Of a stretch of DNA of 64,000 nucleotides, positions 17,473 through 27,695 are shown one piece after another; the stretch's first letter is position 1; each line of letters opens with the position of its first letter. A program made the position numbers and the translations under genes. The stretch spans positions 1,822,511-1,886,510 of the forward strand of contig NZ_KI913949.1 of assembly GCF_000332095.2 (NCBI RefSeq), written 5' to 3'. This DNA is from Leptolyngbya sp. PCC 6406. Lineage in GTDB: Bacteria > Cyanobacteriota > Cyanobacteriia > Phormidesmidales > Phormidesmidaceae. Under the pieces are notes generated by a model that saw nothing but the letters and a program-made list of their open reading frames with translations, was not told the DNA's origin and ran no database searches.

Positions 17473-17616
17473 CGCCCTATTCCAGCACCTCCCTAGTGGT
17501 CTGTCAATTTTGAATTGACCTTTTGAATTGACCGATAAAGGAGAGTTGTTTGGGGGGAATAAAAACCCTCAAACGAGGCTTACCCGCACACCAGGATCCA
17601 TGACATCCTACCCCCA

Positions 17617-17650
17617 TAAAAAGGTGTCCCCGGAAAACCCCAGAGACACC
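17617..17650 (-). terminator. Terminator of acsF
   Basis: On the minus strand GGTGTC...GACACC with G/C-rich inner pairs is followed by TTTTTATG. It lies 40-70 bases past the acsF stop. Confidence 0.85.
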
Positions 17651-17690
17651 CATGGCATAAACAAATTAGCAACCGTCCTAGCTGCTTGCC

Positions 17691-18767
17691 CTAGCGCACC
17701 GCCGCCTGTAGAACCGTGGCATCCAGCGGTTTCATGAAATACAGCCGCACCATTTGCCAACCAATGGTGGCAATGTAGGGCAGTTTCCGTAGTAGCTTCA
17801 CCGGAGCAGGCTGGTCAGAGCGCCCGATAGCAGCAATTTTGTCATTAGCCGCCGCACTGGTATCCAGTGCCTTGAAGAACTCGGGATGATCCACATTCAG
17901 CAGAACAGGGAAGACCCGCGCCGCCGTAGCATTCGTTTCCCGAATTACCTCAATGTCGTAGGTGCGCGCATCTAGACCAATGGCGGCATAGAAATCATGA
18001 CGCTGAAGGTCATTCAGATACATAGTGGCAAACACCGACAGCAGGAAAAACCGACACCAGAGCCGCGCTCGCCAATCATTGAGGATTTGGGGCTGGGACT
18101 TCATCAGTGCAGAGAAGAAGTCGCCATGGCGGTTCTCATCCTGACACCAGTTTTCAAAGAATCGGAAGATGGGGTAAATACGGTTCTCGGGGTGGGATTC
18201 CAGATGGCGGTAGATCTTGATATAGCGCCAGTAGCCAATTTTCTCAGAGAGATAGGTGGCGTAGAAGATGAACTTGGGCTTGAAGAAGGTGTACTTCTTG
18301 CTTTTGGTCAAGAAACCCAGGTCAAGCTGGAGGTTGAAGTCAGACATGGCCTTGTTCAAAAAGCCAGCATGACGCGCCTCATCGCGAGACATAAGATTAA
18401 AGCACTCCGCCAAGACAGGGCTGGAATCCTTGATGCGCCGTCCCAATTCCTTGTAGAGCAGGAACCCGGAAAACTCAGCGGTACAGGAGCGCTCTAGGAA
18501 CTCCACGAAGAGCCTGCGGGTGTCGCCGTCAATATGCTCCCAAGACTGATCAAATTCCGCATCCCGCACAAAGTGGTGGCGATTGTAGTCAGCGCGGAAC
18601 TCTTCCAGGATGGCCTGTAGCTCGTCTTCGTTGACAGAGATGTCCATTTTGGCCATCTCATCAAAATCAGTGGTGTAAAACCGGGGCGTCAGGATGGTGT
18701 CCTGGGCGGGAGCCTTCACGCCGGGGCGGATTTCTGTAAATTCGGGCTTTCTTAGGGAGTCAACCAT
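17691..18767 (-). CDS. acsF: Mg-protoporphyrin IX monomethyl ester oxidative cyclase
   Basis: Catalyses oxygen-dependent formation of the fifth ring (ring E) of chlorophyll, converting Mg-protoporphyrin IX monomethyl ester to divinyl protochlorophyllide at the thylakoid membrane. The 358 residues match cyanobacterial AcsF/ChlA. Diiron ligands are visible in the pattern [24 protein letters not shown] and [10 protein letters not shown] chose the ATG at 18767 ([10 protein letters not shown]) because it matches the family start; an upstream frame to 18833 adds 22 unsupported residues. It is a single gene with its own terminator and a ~330-base upstream region. Which of several paralogues (aerobic or low-oxygen) it is cannot be told here. 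Confidence 0.97.
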   Translation of the reverse strand: MVDSLRKPEFTEIRPGVKAPAQDTILTPRFYTTDFDEMAKMDISVNEDELQAILEEFRADYNRHHFVRDAEFDQSWEHIDGDTRRLFVEFLERSCTAEFSGFLLYKELGRRIKDSSPVLAECFNLMSRDEARHAGFLNKAMSDFNLQLDLGFLTKSKKYTFFKPKFIFYATYLSEKIGYWRYIKIYRHLESHPENRIYPIFRFFENWCQDENRHGDFFSALMKSQPQILNDWRARLWCRFFLLSVFATMYLNDLQRHDFYAAIGLDARTYDIEVIRETNATAARVFPVLLNVDHPEFFKALDTSAAANDKIAAIGRSDQPAPVKLLRKLPYIATIGWQMVRLYFMKPLDATVLQAAVR

Positions 18768-19095
18768 GAGTCCTTGAGTACACGCTTGAGGTGCCGTAGG
18801 GGGCAGTACCGTTAGCTTCGGATGGGTAAGCACCTGCTGCCATCGGCTCTAAGCCTAAATGGATCCCCTGAAGCCGCCTTCGGAACCGGATTTCAGCGGT
18901 GGCAGAGCTTGACCTACTGAGTCTTAGTCTATCAATGGGAGTGGGGCTGGAAAGGGGTTCAAGCTTTAAGAATTGCAACACTTAGCAACGCTCAGCAATG
19001 GCTAGGGCCGCCAAGCCCGTCACAAGTCCCCAAAACTTCCCCCATCTTCGGCTTCTAGTTCATTATGGGGACACCCACAGTTTTAGGAGGTAGGA
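18768..19095. other. Divergent intergenic region acsF / terB-like gene
   Basis: About 330 bases between two divergent genes. It must contain both promoters. I see no repeat or conserved regulator site I can name. The strong AGGAGG ribosome site of the TerB-like gene is at 19085-19090. Confidence 0.5.
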
Positions 19096-19545
19096 ATGGG
19101 GCTGTTTGATAGCGTCTTCAACGCTGAGAAAGGCATGACTGAAACGCAGCTCACTGCTGCGGAGTCCTTTGCTGCCGTGGCTTTAGTCGCGATCGCGGCA
19201 GATGGCTACCTCTCAGACCAAGAGAGCCGCGACATGAGCATGATGCTGTCTCGGATGCAGCTCTTTCGCACCTACTCCAATGATCTGATGCACCGCATGT
19301 TTGACAAGCTCCTGGCTATGCTCAAGCGAGAGGGGCCTGGCGAACTGGTGAATTTGGCTAAAGCCTGTCTCCCTCCAGAGCTGAGACCAACGGCCTTTGC
19401 GATCGCGACTGACCTCGTTCTCTCCGACGGCACCGTCACCTCTCAGGAGCAAGCCTTTCTGGATGACCTGTATCGAATCCTAGAAATTCCTGGTGATACC
19501 GCCCTGCAAATCGTCCAGGTAATGACAATCAAAAATCGGGGCTAG
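19096..19545 (+). CDS. TerB-like (tellurite resistance family) protein
   Basis: A 149-residue soluble all-helical protein. Two copies of the TerB pattern are visible: AALVAIAADGYLSDQESRDM-like near residues 30-50 and IATDLVLSDGTVTSQEQAFL near 110-130, each with the acidic DG motif that binds metal in TerB. TerB-like domains occur near membranes in stress systems; the cellular role here is unknown. A strong AGGAGG site precedes the ATG. It overlaps the stop of the convergent 79-residue gene by four bases. Confidence 0.88.
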   Translation: MGLFDSVFNAEKGMTETQLTAAESFAAVALVAIAADGYLSDQESRDMSMMLSRMQLFRTYSNDLMHRMFDKLLAMLKREGPGELVNLAKACLPPELRPTAFAIATDLVLSDGTVTSQEQAFLDDLYRILEIPGDTALQIVQVMTIKNRG

Positions 19546-19781
19546 GAGTCGATCTGATCCACTAGGGCAGAAAGCTCATCGGCCATAATGACGCGACCTC
19601 GCGCCGCTGCCCGCAGAATCCGATCGATGGCGTGGCGTTCATCGTCAGTCAGGCTATGTTCGTTCAAGAGATTGGCGAGAAGACCATACCGATCGGCCAA
19701 TGTGAGCTGGCCGCGATCGCTGGCTTGGGCAAACAGCTCCGAGAGCGCAAATTTAAGAGGACAAATCTCTACCACAGGCAA
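19542..19781 (-). CDS. Small conserved cyanobacterial hypothetical protein
   Basis: A 79-residue acidic/basic mixed protein without membrane segments. The core LTLADRYGLLANLLNEHSLTDDERHAIDRIL resembles small cyanobacterial proteins of unknown function. It is predicted helical. It is convergent with the TerB-like gene. Confidence 0.7.
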   Translation of the reverse strand: MPVVEICPLKFALSELFAQASDRGQLTLADRYGLLANLLNEHSLTDDERHAIDRILRAAARGRVIMADELSALVDQIDS

Positions 19782-20389
19782 TGACCCGACAGGGTTCCTT
19801 GTGCTCTATGACTATGCCCGAGGTTAGGGACTGTCCGTGTGACAATCACGAGTTCTCTGGGTGACTTTACTAGCATCAATCTGTGACTTCGGTCACACAA
19901 GAGTTGTTCGGGGCCCTAGCTCAATCCGTCCTAAGAGGCTGTTTGAGAAGTATTCAATGTCATGCTGTTCGCGAAGCGACTTCTAAGAAACTTCCCTCTG
20001 TGAGCAAGACCGAGATTCCTCCCTTCGTTTGGAATGACAGGCTCTCGTTTGTCATGTTGTTCGCGAAGCGACTCCGCAGGAGTAATGGAGCGGAGTCGAA
20101 ACATCTCGGTCTAACAGCCAGACCAGGATCCCTCCCTGCGCTCGGAATGACAGGCTTCCCTCTGTTTCTTCCGGGCATTACCCAACATCGTGGGTTGGGT
20201 CGGTTGCTCCGAAGGAGTAACGGAGCGTCGTGAAGGATCTTGGACTACGCTGAGGGATCGAGATTCCTCTCTCCGTTTCACTGCGCTCGGAATGACAGGT
20301 GGATTGTCATGTTGAGCGGATGTCAGACAGGGCCTGACCCACAAGAATTGCACATTACTAAAGATCTGGAGTTCCTAAGCATCTAAAGT
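19782..20389. repeat. Cluster of degenerate dispersed repeats
   Basis: About 600 bases without a gene. Several related blocks alternate: GTTCGCGAAGCGACT (about 19967 and 20061), GAGATTCCTC/GGATCCCTCCC followed by GGAATGACAGG (about 20010, 20130, 20250), and GAAGGAGTAACGGAGC/CAGGAGTAATGGAGC. They look like tandem or nested copies of a GGAATGACA-type intergenic repeat. Confidence 0.7.
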
Positions 20390-20827
20390 CTAATCGAGGT
20401 ACCCCATCAGAGCCGCTGGTAGCGGGTCCACTGTGTCATTAGGGGCTATGGGGCGATTCCCCATCAAGAAATTCAGTTCAGATAAGTGCAAAGTCCCCAC
20501 CATAACCGGACGATGACCCGGTAAGAGATCCGTCGAAAACACCTCCATAGTATTTGCCATGATCGGACGACTCCCTGAAGAATTCAAGCTGCCCACCACT
20601 TCCAAATCGCTCAGGGCAATCGGTCGATGGTTAGGCAGGGAATCCGTCACCACCAAGCGAGTGTGGTCCTCTAGCAAAATCACCCCAGACTCTCCCTCAG
20701 TGTCCTTGGACTTAACGATGCTGTTCTTGGGTTGGCGGCGCGTCGTAGTCTTGCGAGGCGTCTCGGCGCTAGCCTCCGCTGCCTTGGCTTCGGCTTGGCC
20801 GTTAGCGGCCTCATTAGTGCTGGTCAT
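20390..20827 (-). CDS. Hypothetical protein with four xRPI/V repeats
   Basis: A 145-residue soluble protein. The first ~45 residues are low complexity (Ala/Glu, then Lys/Arg/Thr). The rest contains four similar units of about 22-27 residues with the cores PNHRPIALSDLEVVGSL, GSRPIMANTMEVFSTDL, PGHRPVMVGTLHLSEL and GNRPIAPNDTVD. The units suggest a small repeat fold. I do not know the function. It stands alone upstream of ssrA on the opposite strand. Confidence 0.75.
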   Translation of the reverse strand: MTSTNEAANGQAEAKAAEASAETPRKTTTRRQPKNSIVKSKDTEGESGVILLEDHTRLVVTDSLPNHRPIALSDLEVVGSLNSSGSRPIMANTMEVFSTDLLPGHRPVMVGTLHLSELNFLMGNRPIAPNDTVDPLPAALMGYLD

Positions 20828-21275
20828 GAATTAACCTCTTCTCGGCTTAGCGATTCAAACTGCGCCCGTCTGCGCTTCTCTATCATCCCAGATCGCCACT
20901 ACTAAACAAAATCTTGCGGGTAGTCTGGGGATCAATCGGTTAGGCGGTGCTAACCCCATTCTTTCAAAGCGAACCTTAACAACGGGCAATACTTAAGGAA
21001 ACATTATAGGAAAAAGATTCACTCATTTACTTTGCAAAAGATTATCAGTGTGATAATCCCAGTGTTACGTATGCCCGCCCTAAAACCCAGGGTAGGATCC
21101 TGCCCCAGGGCAACAGGAGTAGCCGTCCGGCAATTCCCAGCCCAATTCACCCATGCTTAAGAGCGCACGGGTCAGTTTAGCTTGAGAGATGGCAGTTTTT
21201 TGCCCTATCCCCACCCCTATCCCTGTCGCTCTTGTCAATAATTTAGAGGGATGCGCTACACTAGGTTGCAAGCGA
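20828..21275. other. Intergenic region upstream of ssrA
   Basis: About 450 bases between divergent transcription units. The ATAATTTAGAGGGATGCGCTA segment just before 21276 probably includes the ssrA promoter. I see nothing else that I can name. Confidence 0.45.
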
Positions 21276-21659
21276 GGGGCTGTAACGGTTTCGACGCTTT
21301 GACGAAAGTCACTCTGTGATACAGGCCGAGGGGGAGTCCACCCTCGTTAATCCAGGCTCAAAACAAACGTAACTGCGAACAACATCGTTCCTTTTGCTCG
21401 TAAAGCTGCACCTGTTGCCGCTTAACTAAACTCAATTAGCGAGCGTTCATAGTCCGACTCCGTTAAGGGCTATGAACAAACCCCAACGGATGCGTCCTAT
21501 AGTCTTCTCTGGTGAGCTATGGGACAAAGAAATCATCAGAGCATCCCATCGCTAGGGATAATCAGCGGTCCCCGCCTCAAGGGTCAGAGAGGCTAAGCCT
21601 GTGAATGAATGGTGTGTTAATACTCGAAGCGGACACGGGTTCGACTCCCGTCAGCTCCA
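21276..21659 (+). ncRNA. ssrA: tmRNA (transfer-messenger RNA)
   Basis: A 384-nt one-piece tmRNA that rescues stalled ribosomes. The 5' end GGGGCTGTAACGGTTTCGAC pairs with the 3' end CAGCTCC plus A, and the tRNA-like T arm GGGTTCGACTCCC is at the end. The tag reading frame (21375-21425) encodes ANNIVPFARKAAPVAA and stops at TAA, a typical cyanobacterial degradation tag. Pseudoknot stems follow the tag. A short GAAC/GTTC hairpin with six T residues right after 21665 may be the terminator. Confidence 0.98.
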
Positions 21660-21844
21660 TTTTTATGAACTTTATTGTTCTTTTTTGAATATTTCTCTGC
21701 TCGACGTTCCGCTATGGAGCTTCGAGATTTTCGTCTGTCTATACTTAGTAAAGAAGCCCCGATGCAGTCGGTCAATGTGTCGGGATGTGAACTTGTCGTC
21801 GCGTATTGGGGTCAGTACCCATGGCCGCTTCTTCCTCTCACACC

Positions 21845-22003
21845 ATGCGATTTCCTCTGTGGCAGTATTTAAATCAACCTGTTTTTAGCCGTCTTCACAA
21901 AACGCGATTAAATCCTTGGTCTTTTTGGCGAGGATACCAGATTCAGTATTTAGAACGATGCTGGATTAAGGAATTCAGGCCGGAAGAGCATTTCAATCCG
22001 TAA
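21845..22003 (+). CDS. Possible 52-residue small protein
   Basis: An ATG at 21845 opens a frame rich in Trp, Tyr, Arg and Phe (LWQYLNQPVFSRLHKTRL, then WSFWRGYQIQYLERCW). The composition looks more like a real protein than a random frame and recalls short basic cyanobacterial proteins, but I cannot name it. A longer in-frame start exists at 21806. No clear ribosome site is seen. Confidence 0.4.
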   Translation: MRFPLWQYLNQPVFSRLHKTRLNPWSFWRGYQIQYLERCWIKEFRPEEHFNP

Positions 22004-22190
22004 TTCAAATGAATATTCTGTTCTGGAAGTATTCTGAGATGGAGCTGCATTCATCATTATTCCTTGCATAATGAAGGAGATCTTTGGATCTGGATTCAGT
22101 TCCTAGGGAAATGTACGGAAGCGAATTGACAAGAAACTCTGTAAATTTTGCCCCTATTTCGCAGTACGAGCTGCGTTCGGCTGCTAATAC

Positions 22191-22250
22191 TTCACTCCCC
22201 CAGCTAAACCGCTACAACCCCTGATCCCTCCTTCGAAGGTCGGAGGGGAT
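22191..22250 (+). repeat. Short dispersed repeat, copy B
   Basis: Shares the AGCTAAACCGCTACAACCC block with the copy at 10913-10977, followed by a CTCCTTCGAAGG...GGAGG hairpin. Confidence 0.75.
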
Positions 22251-22411
22251 GGGAATGGCTACTTTGGCTGAGCTGGTCGAAGTCTAGGCGGCAGCCGCAA
22301 GGGGGACACTTGCGCGAAAGTTGTTGGGAATATTTCCGTCAGGCAGGACTAGGCTTGGACCGTTAGCATGGGGAAAATCAGGGCCGAGATCGTAGCCCTA
22401 GGAGAACCTCC

Positions 22412-23635
22412 GTGGATCTAGCTGAAAGTTTTCGTATGGCGACTAAGACTCTGGTCGCTAACAAGCTCCGCAGTAGCCTCACGATGTTGGGCATTATCAT
22501 CGGCAATGCCTCGGTGATTGCTATGGTGGGTCTGGGCGAAGGGGCACAAACCTACATCAATGGGCAGCTCCAGACCCTGGGGCCAAATGTGCTCTTTGTG
22601 CTGCCGGGAAGCCGGGAAACACGGCAACAGGGCAGCTTGGAGGTACCTCGTACCCTGGTGGTGGCGGATGCGGATGCGATTTCGGCTCAGGTCCCTTCTG
22701 TAGTGGGCGTTGCCCCTGAATTTAACGACCAAGGGCGCGTTGTGTATCGCAATCGCAGTGCCAATGTCAGTATCGTGGGCACCAGCGAACAGTTTTTGCA
22801 GGTCCGCAGTTTTGAGATGGCCCAGGGGCGGTTTATTGCCAAGCTAGACTTAGACCGCAATGCCCAGGTGGCGGTGCTAGGGGCATCCCTGGCGGAACGG
22901 TTGTTTGATCAGCAGAGTCCCGTGGGGCAGTCTGTTCAGGTGAAAGGGATCCGCTTTGAAATTACCGGGGTGCTTGCGGCTAAGGGAGCGAACCTGGGCT
23001 TGAATTATGACGATGCGGTTTTGGTGCCCATCACGACCCAAGCCAGTCGCTTGGTGGGGCAGCGTCGGTCACCCTACGGGATTGAGGTGTCCTATATTGC
23101 TGTGTCGGCCCAGGATCGAGATCGCATGGGGCAGGCAGAATTTCAAATTACTAACCTGTTACGCCTGCGCCATAACATTACCGACAGCGACGATTTCTTT
23201 ATCAACAGTCAGGACACGTTGCTGAATTTGGCGGATACGGTTACTGGAGCCTTGACAGTACTGTTAGCTGCGATCGCAGGTATTTCTCTACTGGTGGGGG
23301 GCATCGGTATCATGAACATCATGTTGGTATCCGTCCGGGAACGCACCCAGGAGATCGGCCTAAGAAAAGCCATTGGGGCCTCCCAGCAGGACATTCTGGT
23401 GCAGTTTCTAATCGAGTCCTTGATTCTGTCCGTCGTCGGGGGCATTGTGGGCAGTGGACTCGGTATTGGTGGACTGTTGCTAATCAGTGCCATTTCTCCC
23501 TTTGAGGCGGGGGTTTCGGTCTCAGCGATTACTTTGGCAGTGGGGGTATCTGGTGGCATTGGTCTTTTCTTTGGCGTTTTCCCCGCCCGCCAAGCCGCTC
23601 AACTCGACCCTATTGTTGCTCTCCGCAGCAGCTAG
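22412..23635 (+). CDS. MacB/FtsX-type ABC transporter permease
   Basis: A 407-residue inner-membrane permease. An N-terminal helix (TLVANKLRSSLTMLGIIIG) is followed by a large periplasmic MacB-type domain (about 45-260) and a C-terminal FtsX region with three helices, including the conserved GIMNIMLVSVRERTQEIGLR and RKAIGASQQDIL. Such permeases work with a MacB-type ATPase and a membrane-fusion protein to move substrates from the periplasm outwards, but neither partner is adjacent. The GTG start at 22412 follows a GGAGA ribosome site. The convergent histidine kinase ends three bases after this stop. Confidence 0.92.
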   Translation: MDLAESFRMATKTLVANKLRSSLTMLGIIIGNASVIAMVGLGEGAQTYINGQLQTLGPNVLFVLPGSRETRQQGSLEVPRTLVVADADAISAQVPSVVGVAPEFNDQGRVVYRNRSANVSIVGTSEQFLQVRSFEMAQGRFIAKLDLDRNAQVAVLGASLAERLFDQQSPVGQSVQVKGIRFEITGVLAAKGANLGLNYDDAVLVPITTQASRLVGQRRSPYGIEVSYIAVSAQDRDRMGQAEFQITNLLRLRHNITDSDDFFINSQDTLLNLADTVTGALTVLLAAIAGISLLVGGIGIMNIMLVSVRERTQEIGLRKAIGASQQDILVQFLIESLILSVVGGIVGSGLGIGGLLLISAISPFEAGVSVSAITLAVGVSGGIGLFFGVFPARQAAQLDPIVALRSS

Positions 23636-23638
23636 TAC

Positions 23639-25912
23639 TCAATCAATCAAGCAGGTATCGGCACTCTCCGGTATCTTCGTTGTCACCTGGAGCGGGAGTT
23701 GAATGCGGAAGTCGGTGCCTTGACCCACTGTAGACTCGCAATCAAGGAGACCCCCATGGTGGTCTACCACGATCTGACGGCAAATTGAGAGGCCGAGACC
23801 TGTCCCTTGGCCCACGGTTTTAGTCGTGAAAAAGGGTTCGAAGATATGCTCCCTAACTCCTGGGGCCATGCCGCCCCCATTATCCGAAATGTGGATTTCT
23901 ACCCTGGCTTGATCCGGTTCGGACCCTTGTACTAAGGCCGTTCGTACCTCAATTTGTCCAAGCTGGGGCTGGGGTTCTGTTAACCAGCGACGTTCAATAG
24001 CCTGCACCGCATTACTGAGGAGGTTCATGAACACCTGGTTGATCTGACTAGCATAACAAGTTAGGGGTGGCACCTCCCCGTACTGTTTTACCACTGTAAT
24101 GCCAGGGGTATCTGCCCGTGCCTTCATGCGATAGTGCAGGATTAGTAGGGTACTGTCGATGCCCTCGTGCAGATCTACTGTTTTGACCTGTGCCTGACCA
24201 TGGCGGGAGAAGTTCAATAGCGATCGCACTACCTCTTGAATGCGCTCGGTTCCAGTGACCATGGAAGCAAATAGGCGGGGAAAGTCCTCTCGAATGAACT
24301 CAAGATCTACATCCTGATTTGCCCCTAGATGGAGGGCAGTCTCAGGATCTATGGTTTGTTGATATCGCTCCAACAAACCCATCACATCGGAAAAATACTG
24401 ACGGGCATGGTTTAGGTTGCCGCCGATGAAGTTAATCGGATTGTTGACTTCATGGGCTACGGAAGCAACGAGTTGCCCCAGGCTGGACATTTTTTCGGCC
24501 TGCACCAGTTGAGTCTGGGTCTCTTGCAGTTCCTTCAAGGTGCGATGCAGTGTGGCGGTGCGATCGCGGACCTGCTGCTCCAGGTTCACATTCAAATCCT
24601 GGACTTGGTGATAGAGGGCATTTTGCTGTACTGCGATCGCAAAATGCTGCCCTAGCGCTTGAGCCAAGAGGCGATCATGCTCACTCCAAGGGTGAGCCTG
24701 CCCCTGCTTAGATTCCTTCCACACGTCAAAAGAGAGTCGGGGCTGACTTTGCCGCCGATCAGCATCGACCTGCCCCGCCCATAGGGTCTCGGTGTCAATT
24801 GCCCGCCGAAAAATACTCAAATATCCAAAAATATGGGAGCCATAGGTCAACGGGACCACCAACAGCCCCCGCACGGGGGTAGTGCGAAAAGCCGCCTGAA
24901 TATTGCGCAGTTCCGGTACCTTGTACAGGTCTGAGATAGCTGCATGTGCTAACAAGTCTGCTTCCTGGGCAGCCGTCTGAAAGTAGCGGATCCAGGTATG
25001 GAACGCCTCAATCGGCTCCACCCCCGGTAGGGGTTGGGGCTGGATCCCTTGGGTAAAGATCTCTCCATCCGACCTTTCCCCTGAGCCGGAATGCGGTAAT
25101 CTTCCCCCTTGGAGCAGATGGACTAGGGTCCATCGGTCTACGTACAACCGCCCCCCACATCCCTGCAACTCAGCCACGGTTTTCTCCAGAGCAGCGGGGA
25201 TATCCATGGTGTCCAGGGGATAGAGCTGCTGGGAAATATGATTAATGGCAGCTTCTCGCTGAGCCTTGACATGGGCCTGTTGCCATAGGGCAGCTTGGGC
25301 AATGGCTACGGCTAACTGATCCACCACCATCTGAAGACCCTGGAGCATAGGAGTCGATATTTCCCAGGGTTGGGAATGGTGGGCCACCAGCAAACCCCAG
25401 AGTTCCACACCGTGCAAAATGGGCACCACGACGGAAGATTGTACCCCCATGGCAGTGAGGTATTCCTGGTGGCAGGGATCCACGGGCCGAAAGCGAATTT
25501 CTTCACTCACGGATTCTCCAGTTTCAGGATGGACTAGAAAGCCTTGACCGATTTGACTCTCATGGACGTTGACGATGGAGCGCATCCGCGCCGTCATGAA
25601 CAATTCACGGGCATGGGGAGGAATGTCATCAGCGGGAAAGTTCAACCCCAGCAAGGAAGGTAGGCGATTATCCTGAATCGATTCCGCAACCACCTGGCCA
25701 TCGCCATTGTCATAAAATTGGTAGATCTTGACCCGGTCCACTCGCAAAAAAGTCCGTACCTCCGTCGCGGTGATGCTGAGGGTGTGGTCGAGGTCTGGCG
25801 ATCGCAAAATTCGCCGCGTAATGCGGTTTAACAGGTGATCTATCCGTGCTGTCCTGTTCTCCTCTCGTGGCAGGGTCTCCAGGATCGGACTGGCTTGAGC
25901 ATCACGGTTCAT
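23639..25912 (-). CDS. Bilin-binding GAF (phytochrome-like) sensor histidine kinase
   Basis: A 757-residue soluble photoreceptor-type kinase. GAF 1 (about residues 25-215) has the phytochrome-like DDIPPHAR motif and the [13 protein letters not shown] motif with Cys147-His148, the cysteine that would attach a phycocyanobilin-type bilin. A second GAF-like domain lies at about 225-440. A coiled coil leads to a kinase core with [33 protein letters not shown] and [13 protein letters not shown]. There is no PHY domain, so it is closer to cyanobacteriochromes than to classical phytochromes. The kinase core closely resembles that of the MASE1 kinase at 11061-12944. No response regulator is adjacent. 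Confidence 0.9.
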   Translation of the reverse strand: MNRDAQASPILETLPREENRTARIDHLLNRITRRILRSPDLDHTLSITATEVRTFLRVDRVKIYQFYDNGDGQVVAESIQDNRLPSLLGLNFPADDIPPHARELFMTARMRSIVNVHESQIGQGFLVHPETGESVSEEIRFRPVDPCHQEYLTAMGVQSSVVVPILHGVELWGLLVAHHSQPWEISTPMLQGLQMVVDQLAVAIAQAALWQQAHVKAQREAAINHISQQLYPLDTMDIPAALEKTVAELQGCGGRLYVDRWTLVHLLQGGRLPHSGSGERSDGEIFTQGIQPQPLPGVEPIEAFHTWIRYFQTAAQEADLLAHAAISDLYKVPELRNIQAAFRTTPVRGLLVVPLTYGSHIFGYLSIFRRAIDTETLWAGQVDADRRQSQPRLSFDVWKESKQGQAHPWSEHDRLLAQALGQHFAIAVQQNALYHQVQDLNVNLEQQVRDRTATLHRTLKELQETQTQLVQAEKMSSLGQLVASVAHEVNNPINFIGGNLNHARQYFSDVMGLLERYQQTIDPETALHLGANQDVDLEFIREDFPRLFASMVTGTERIQEVVRSLLNFSRHGQAQVKTVDLHEGIDSTLLILHYRMKARADTPGITVVKQYGEVPPLTCYASQINQVFMNLLSNAVQAIERRWLTEPQPQLGQIEVRTALVQGSEPDQARVEIHISDNGGGMAPGVREHIFEPFFTTKTVGQGTGLGLSICRQIVVDHHGGLLDCESTVGQGTDFRIQLPLQVTTKIPESADTCLID

Positions 25913-26295
25913 AGCAGTTCTGGCACGAGTGAATTCATGAAAGCGATGCTCTGCCTTTTATGTCCCTTGCGAAACGAAAAGCAATGCATCAATGAGTCGG
26001 TATCAACCGGTGTCTTATTTCCTTGAGAGTTGCCAATTGGGAAGCGTCTATGACCCCTCCACCATCAAACCCTATTGATAAAGCTGTATAACCCTGATCG
26101 TTAGAGGCTTCACCGAAGTTCCTTAAGCACAGACCCAAGGTGGCAAAACAAGGTGGCAAAACCTTGTTAATTATCCACACGCCCTAGGCCGGATCGTTGA
26201 AGCCAGAGTCTACTTGTTGGTATCTTAAACCACATATCTCAATCCATTGGCCGGAATTCTGATTTGTGAATTTAAGGCAACAAACTGCAATGGAA
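25913..26295. other. Intergenic region, no feature recognised
   Basis: About 380 bases between the bilin-GAF kinase gene and ccs1, both on the minus strand. A short GGTGGCAAAACAAGGTGGCAAAACC duplication occurs near 26138-26163. I see no gene, RNA or terminator that I can support. Confidence 0.45.
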
Positions 26296-27645
26296 CTATA
26301 TGGATTCCACAACCGCCAATAATTCCCGCTCAAAGGTTACCTGGGCGCGATTGGTACGACCGCCCACTAGGAGACGCCCTTCTATCTCCAAAGCCCAGAC
26401 TTGGGAATGGGAAATATAGCTCATTACCACCCCCACCATTAGCAGTCCAAACCCCAGATAGACCAGGGGAATGCCGGGATCGGCCTTGATTTGTAGTCCG
26501 GTACTACCCACCACCTCTACCACGGAGAGGGTGATGCCATTCACCTCGGTGGATCGTCCCGCCCGCACTGTAGAGACAAGTTGGCCTCCATTGTCATAGA
26601 CCAACAGCGTGCCCTGAAGATCCGCTGCTACTAGGGATACACCATCGGTCATGTCTGGGTTTGTCGGTAGCCAAGTTCCCCACAGGCGGCTCTTCCCTGC
26701 CATCTCCAGTGGCCCCATGGACACCTCTAACACCGGGCTGTTGTTGAATCGCACCCGCACTCCGGCGATGCCCCAGTCGGCTTGATAGAGGGTGACGCCC
26801 CGATAGCGTAGGGGTTCATTGACATGGATAGTTTTGCGCTTCAGTTCCTGTCCGGTGGGGTCAATAACCGATAGGTCGGAGTAGAACTGATCGATGACGC
26901 CCTCCGGTGTGTAGTCAATCCAGAAGCGGTTGACCCGTACCGCCCAATCCTTGGGGATTTGGGCCTCCGCCAGGGGGCCGATGTCAAAAATATTGCGGAT
27001 CTGGAACACCTGTCCGCTGGGGACCATTTCCTGGGCAAAAAATCCGGTTAAGGAGCCCCAAATGGCCCCCGCTAAGATCAGCAACATACTGGCATGGACG
27101 ACGATGGGGCCAATCCGTCCCGCCACGCCCTTCTGGGCATAGAGGGCTTGATCGCGGGTGAAGATGCGATAGCCCTTTTGCTTTAGCGCAGGCTCCATCT
27201 GGGCCAGGGTGCCCTGATCCACCTCGGTACTGAGGGCAAGTTTGGTGAACTGTCGGGGCTGGGTGTAGAAGTTCCAGGGCCGGGAAAACCAGCGCAGGGC
27301 GGTGATCTGCCGGGTAAAGGTACAGGCGGTGAGGCTAGCGCCAAAGAGGATCAACAGGGCTAGGAACCACCAACTGCGATATACCTCGTTCAGCCCTGCC
27401 AGGAAAATAATGCGCCAACTTAGAAATCCGAATAGGGCCGGATCTTCGGGGTAGTTGGTTTGGTAAAAGTTGATGGACTCCCCCTGCTCAATCACCGTAC
27501 CGAGGATGCTGAAAAGTGCGATCGCAAGTAAAAGTGCGATCGCAAGACGGAGGTCCGCCAACACCGGCAGTAGTTCTCGTTTGAAATAGCGCTGGAGCCA
27601 GCGCCAGCCCAAGGCTGGTTCTAAAAGCAGTGAAGGCAGAGGCAT
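26296..27645 (-). CDS. ccs1: Cytochrome c biogenesis protein Ccs1/ResB
   Basis: A 449-residue thylakoid/plasma membrane protein. Together with CcsA it carries haem across the membrane and ligates it to apocytochromes (system II). Visible features: the N-terminal helix [24 protein letters not shown], the [10 protein letters not shown] segment, two more helices (about 80-105 and 165-190) and a large lumenal domain containing [40 protein letters not shown] at the end. CcdA, which supplies reductant to the same pathway, is encoded 50 bases upstream in the same direction, so the two are probably co-transcribed. CcsA is not in the window. Confidence 0.95.
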   Translation of the reverse strand: MPLPSLLLEPALGWRWLQRYFKRELLPVLADLRLAIALLLAIALFSILGTVIEQGESINFYQTNYPEDPALFGFLSWRIIFLAGLNEVYRSWWFLALLILFGASLTACTFTRQITALRWFSRPWNFYTQPRQFTKLALSTEVDQGTLAQMEPALKQKGYRIFTRDQALYAQKGVAGRIGPIVVHASMLLILAGAIWGSLTGFFAQEMVPSGQVFQIRNIFDIGPLAEAQIPKDWAVRVNRFWIDYTPEGVIDQFYSDLSVIDPTGQELKRKTIHVNEPLRYRGVTLYQADWGIAGVRVRFNNSPVLEVSMGPLEMAGKSRLWGTWLPTNPDMTDGVSLVAADLQGTLLVYDNGGQLVSTVRAGRSTEVNGITLSVVEVVGSTGLQIKADPGIPLVYLGFGLLMVGVVMSYISHSQVWALEIEGRLLVGGRTNRAQVTFERELLAVVESI

Positions 27646-27695
27646 AGCTTAGGTTGAATCCCAATACGCAGGGTTGTTACAAGAATCACCAGAAT

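Larger units (their letters stand above)
21660..22411. other. Intergenic region downstream of ssrA
   Basis: About 750 bases. It holds the possible small ORF at 21845-22003 and copy B of a short dispersed repeat at 22191-22250. The rest shows nothing I can name apart from the leader of the permease gene. Confidence 0.5.

Noticed and set aside
21601-21888. Frame starting inside the tmRNA 3' end
   Set aside because: It begins in the tRNA-like part of ssrA and its product shows no conserved feature.
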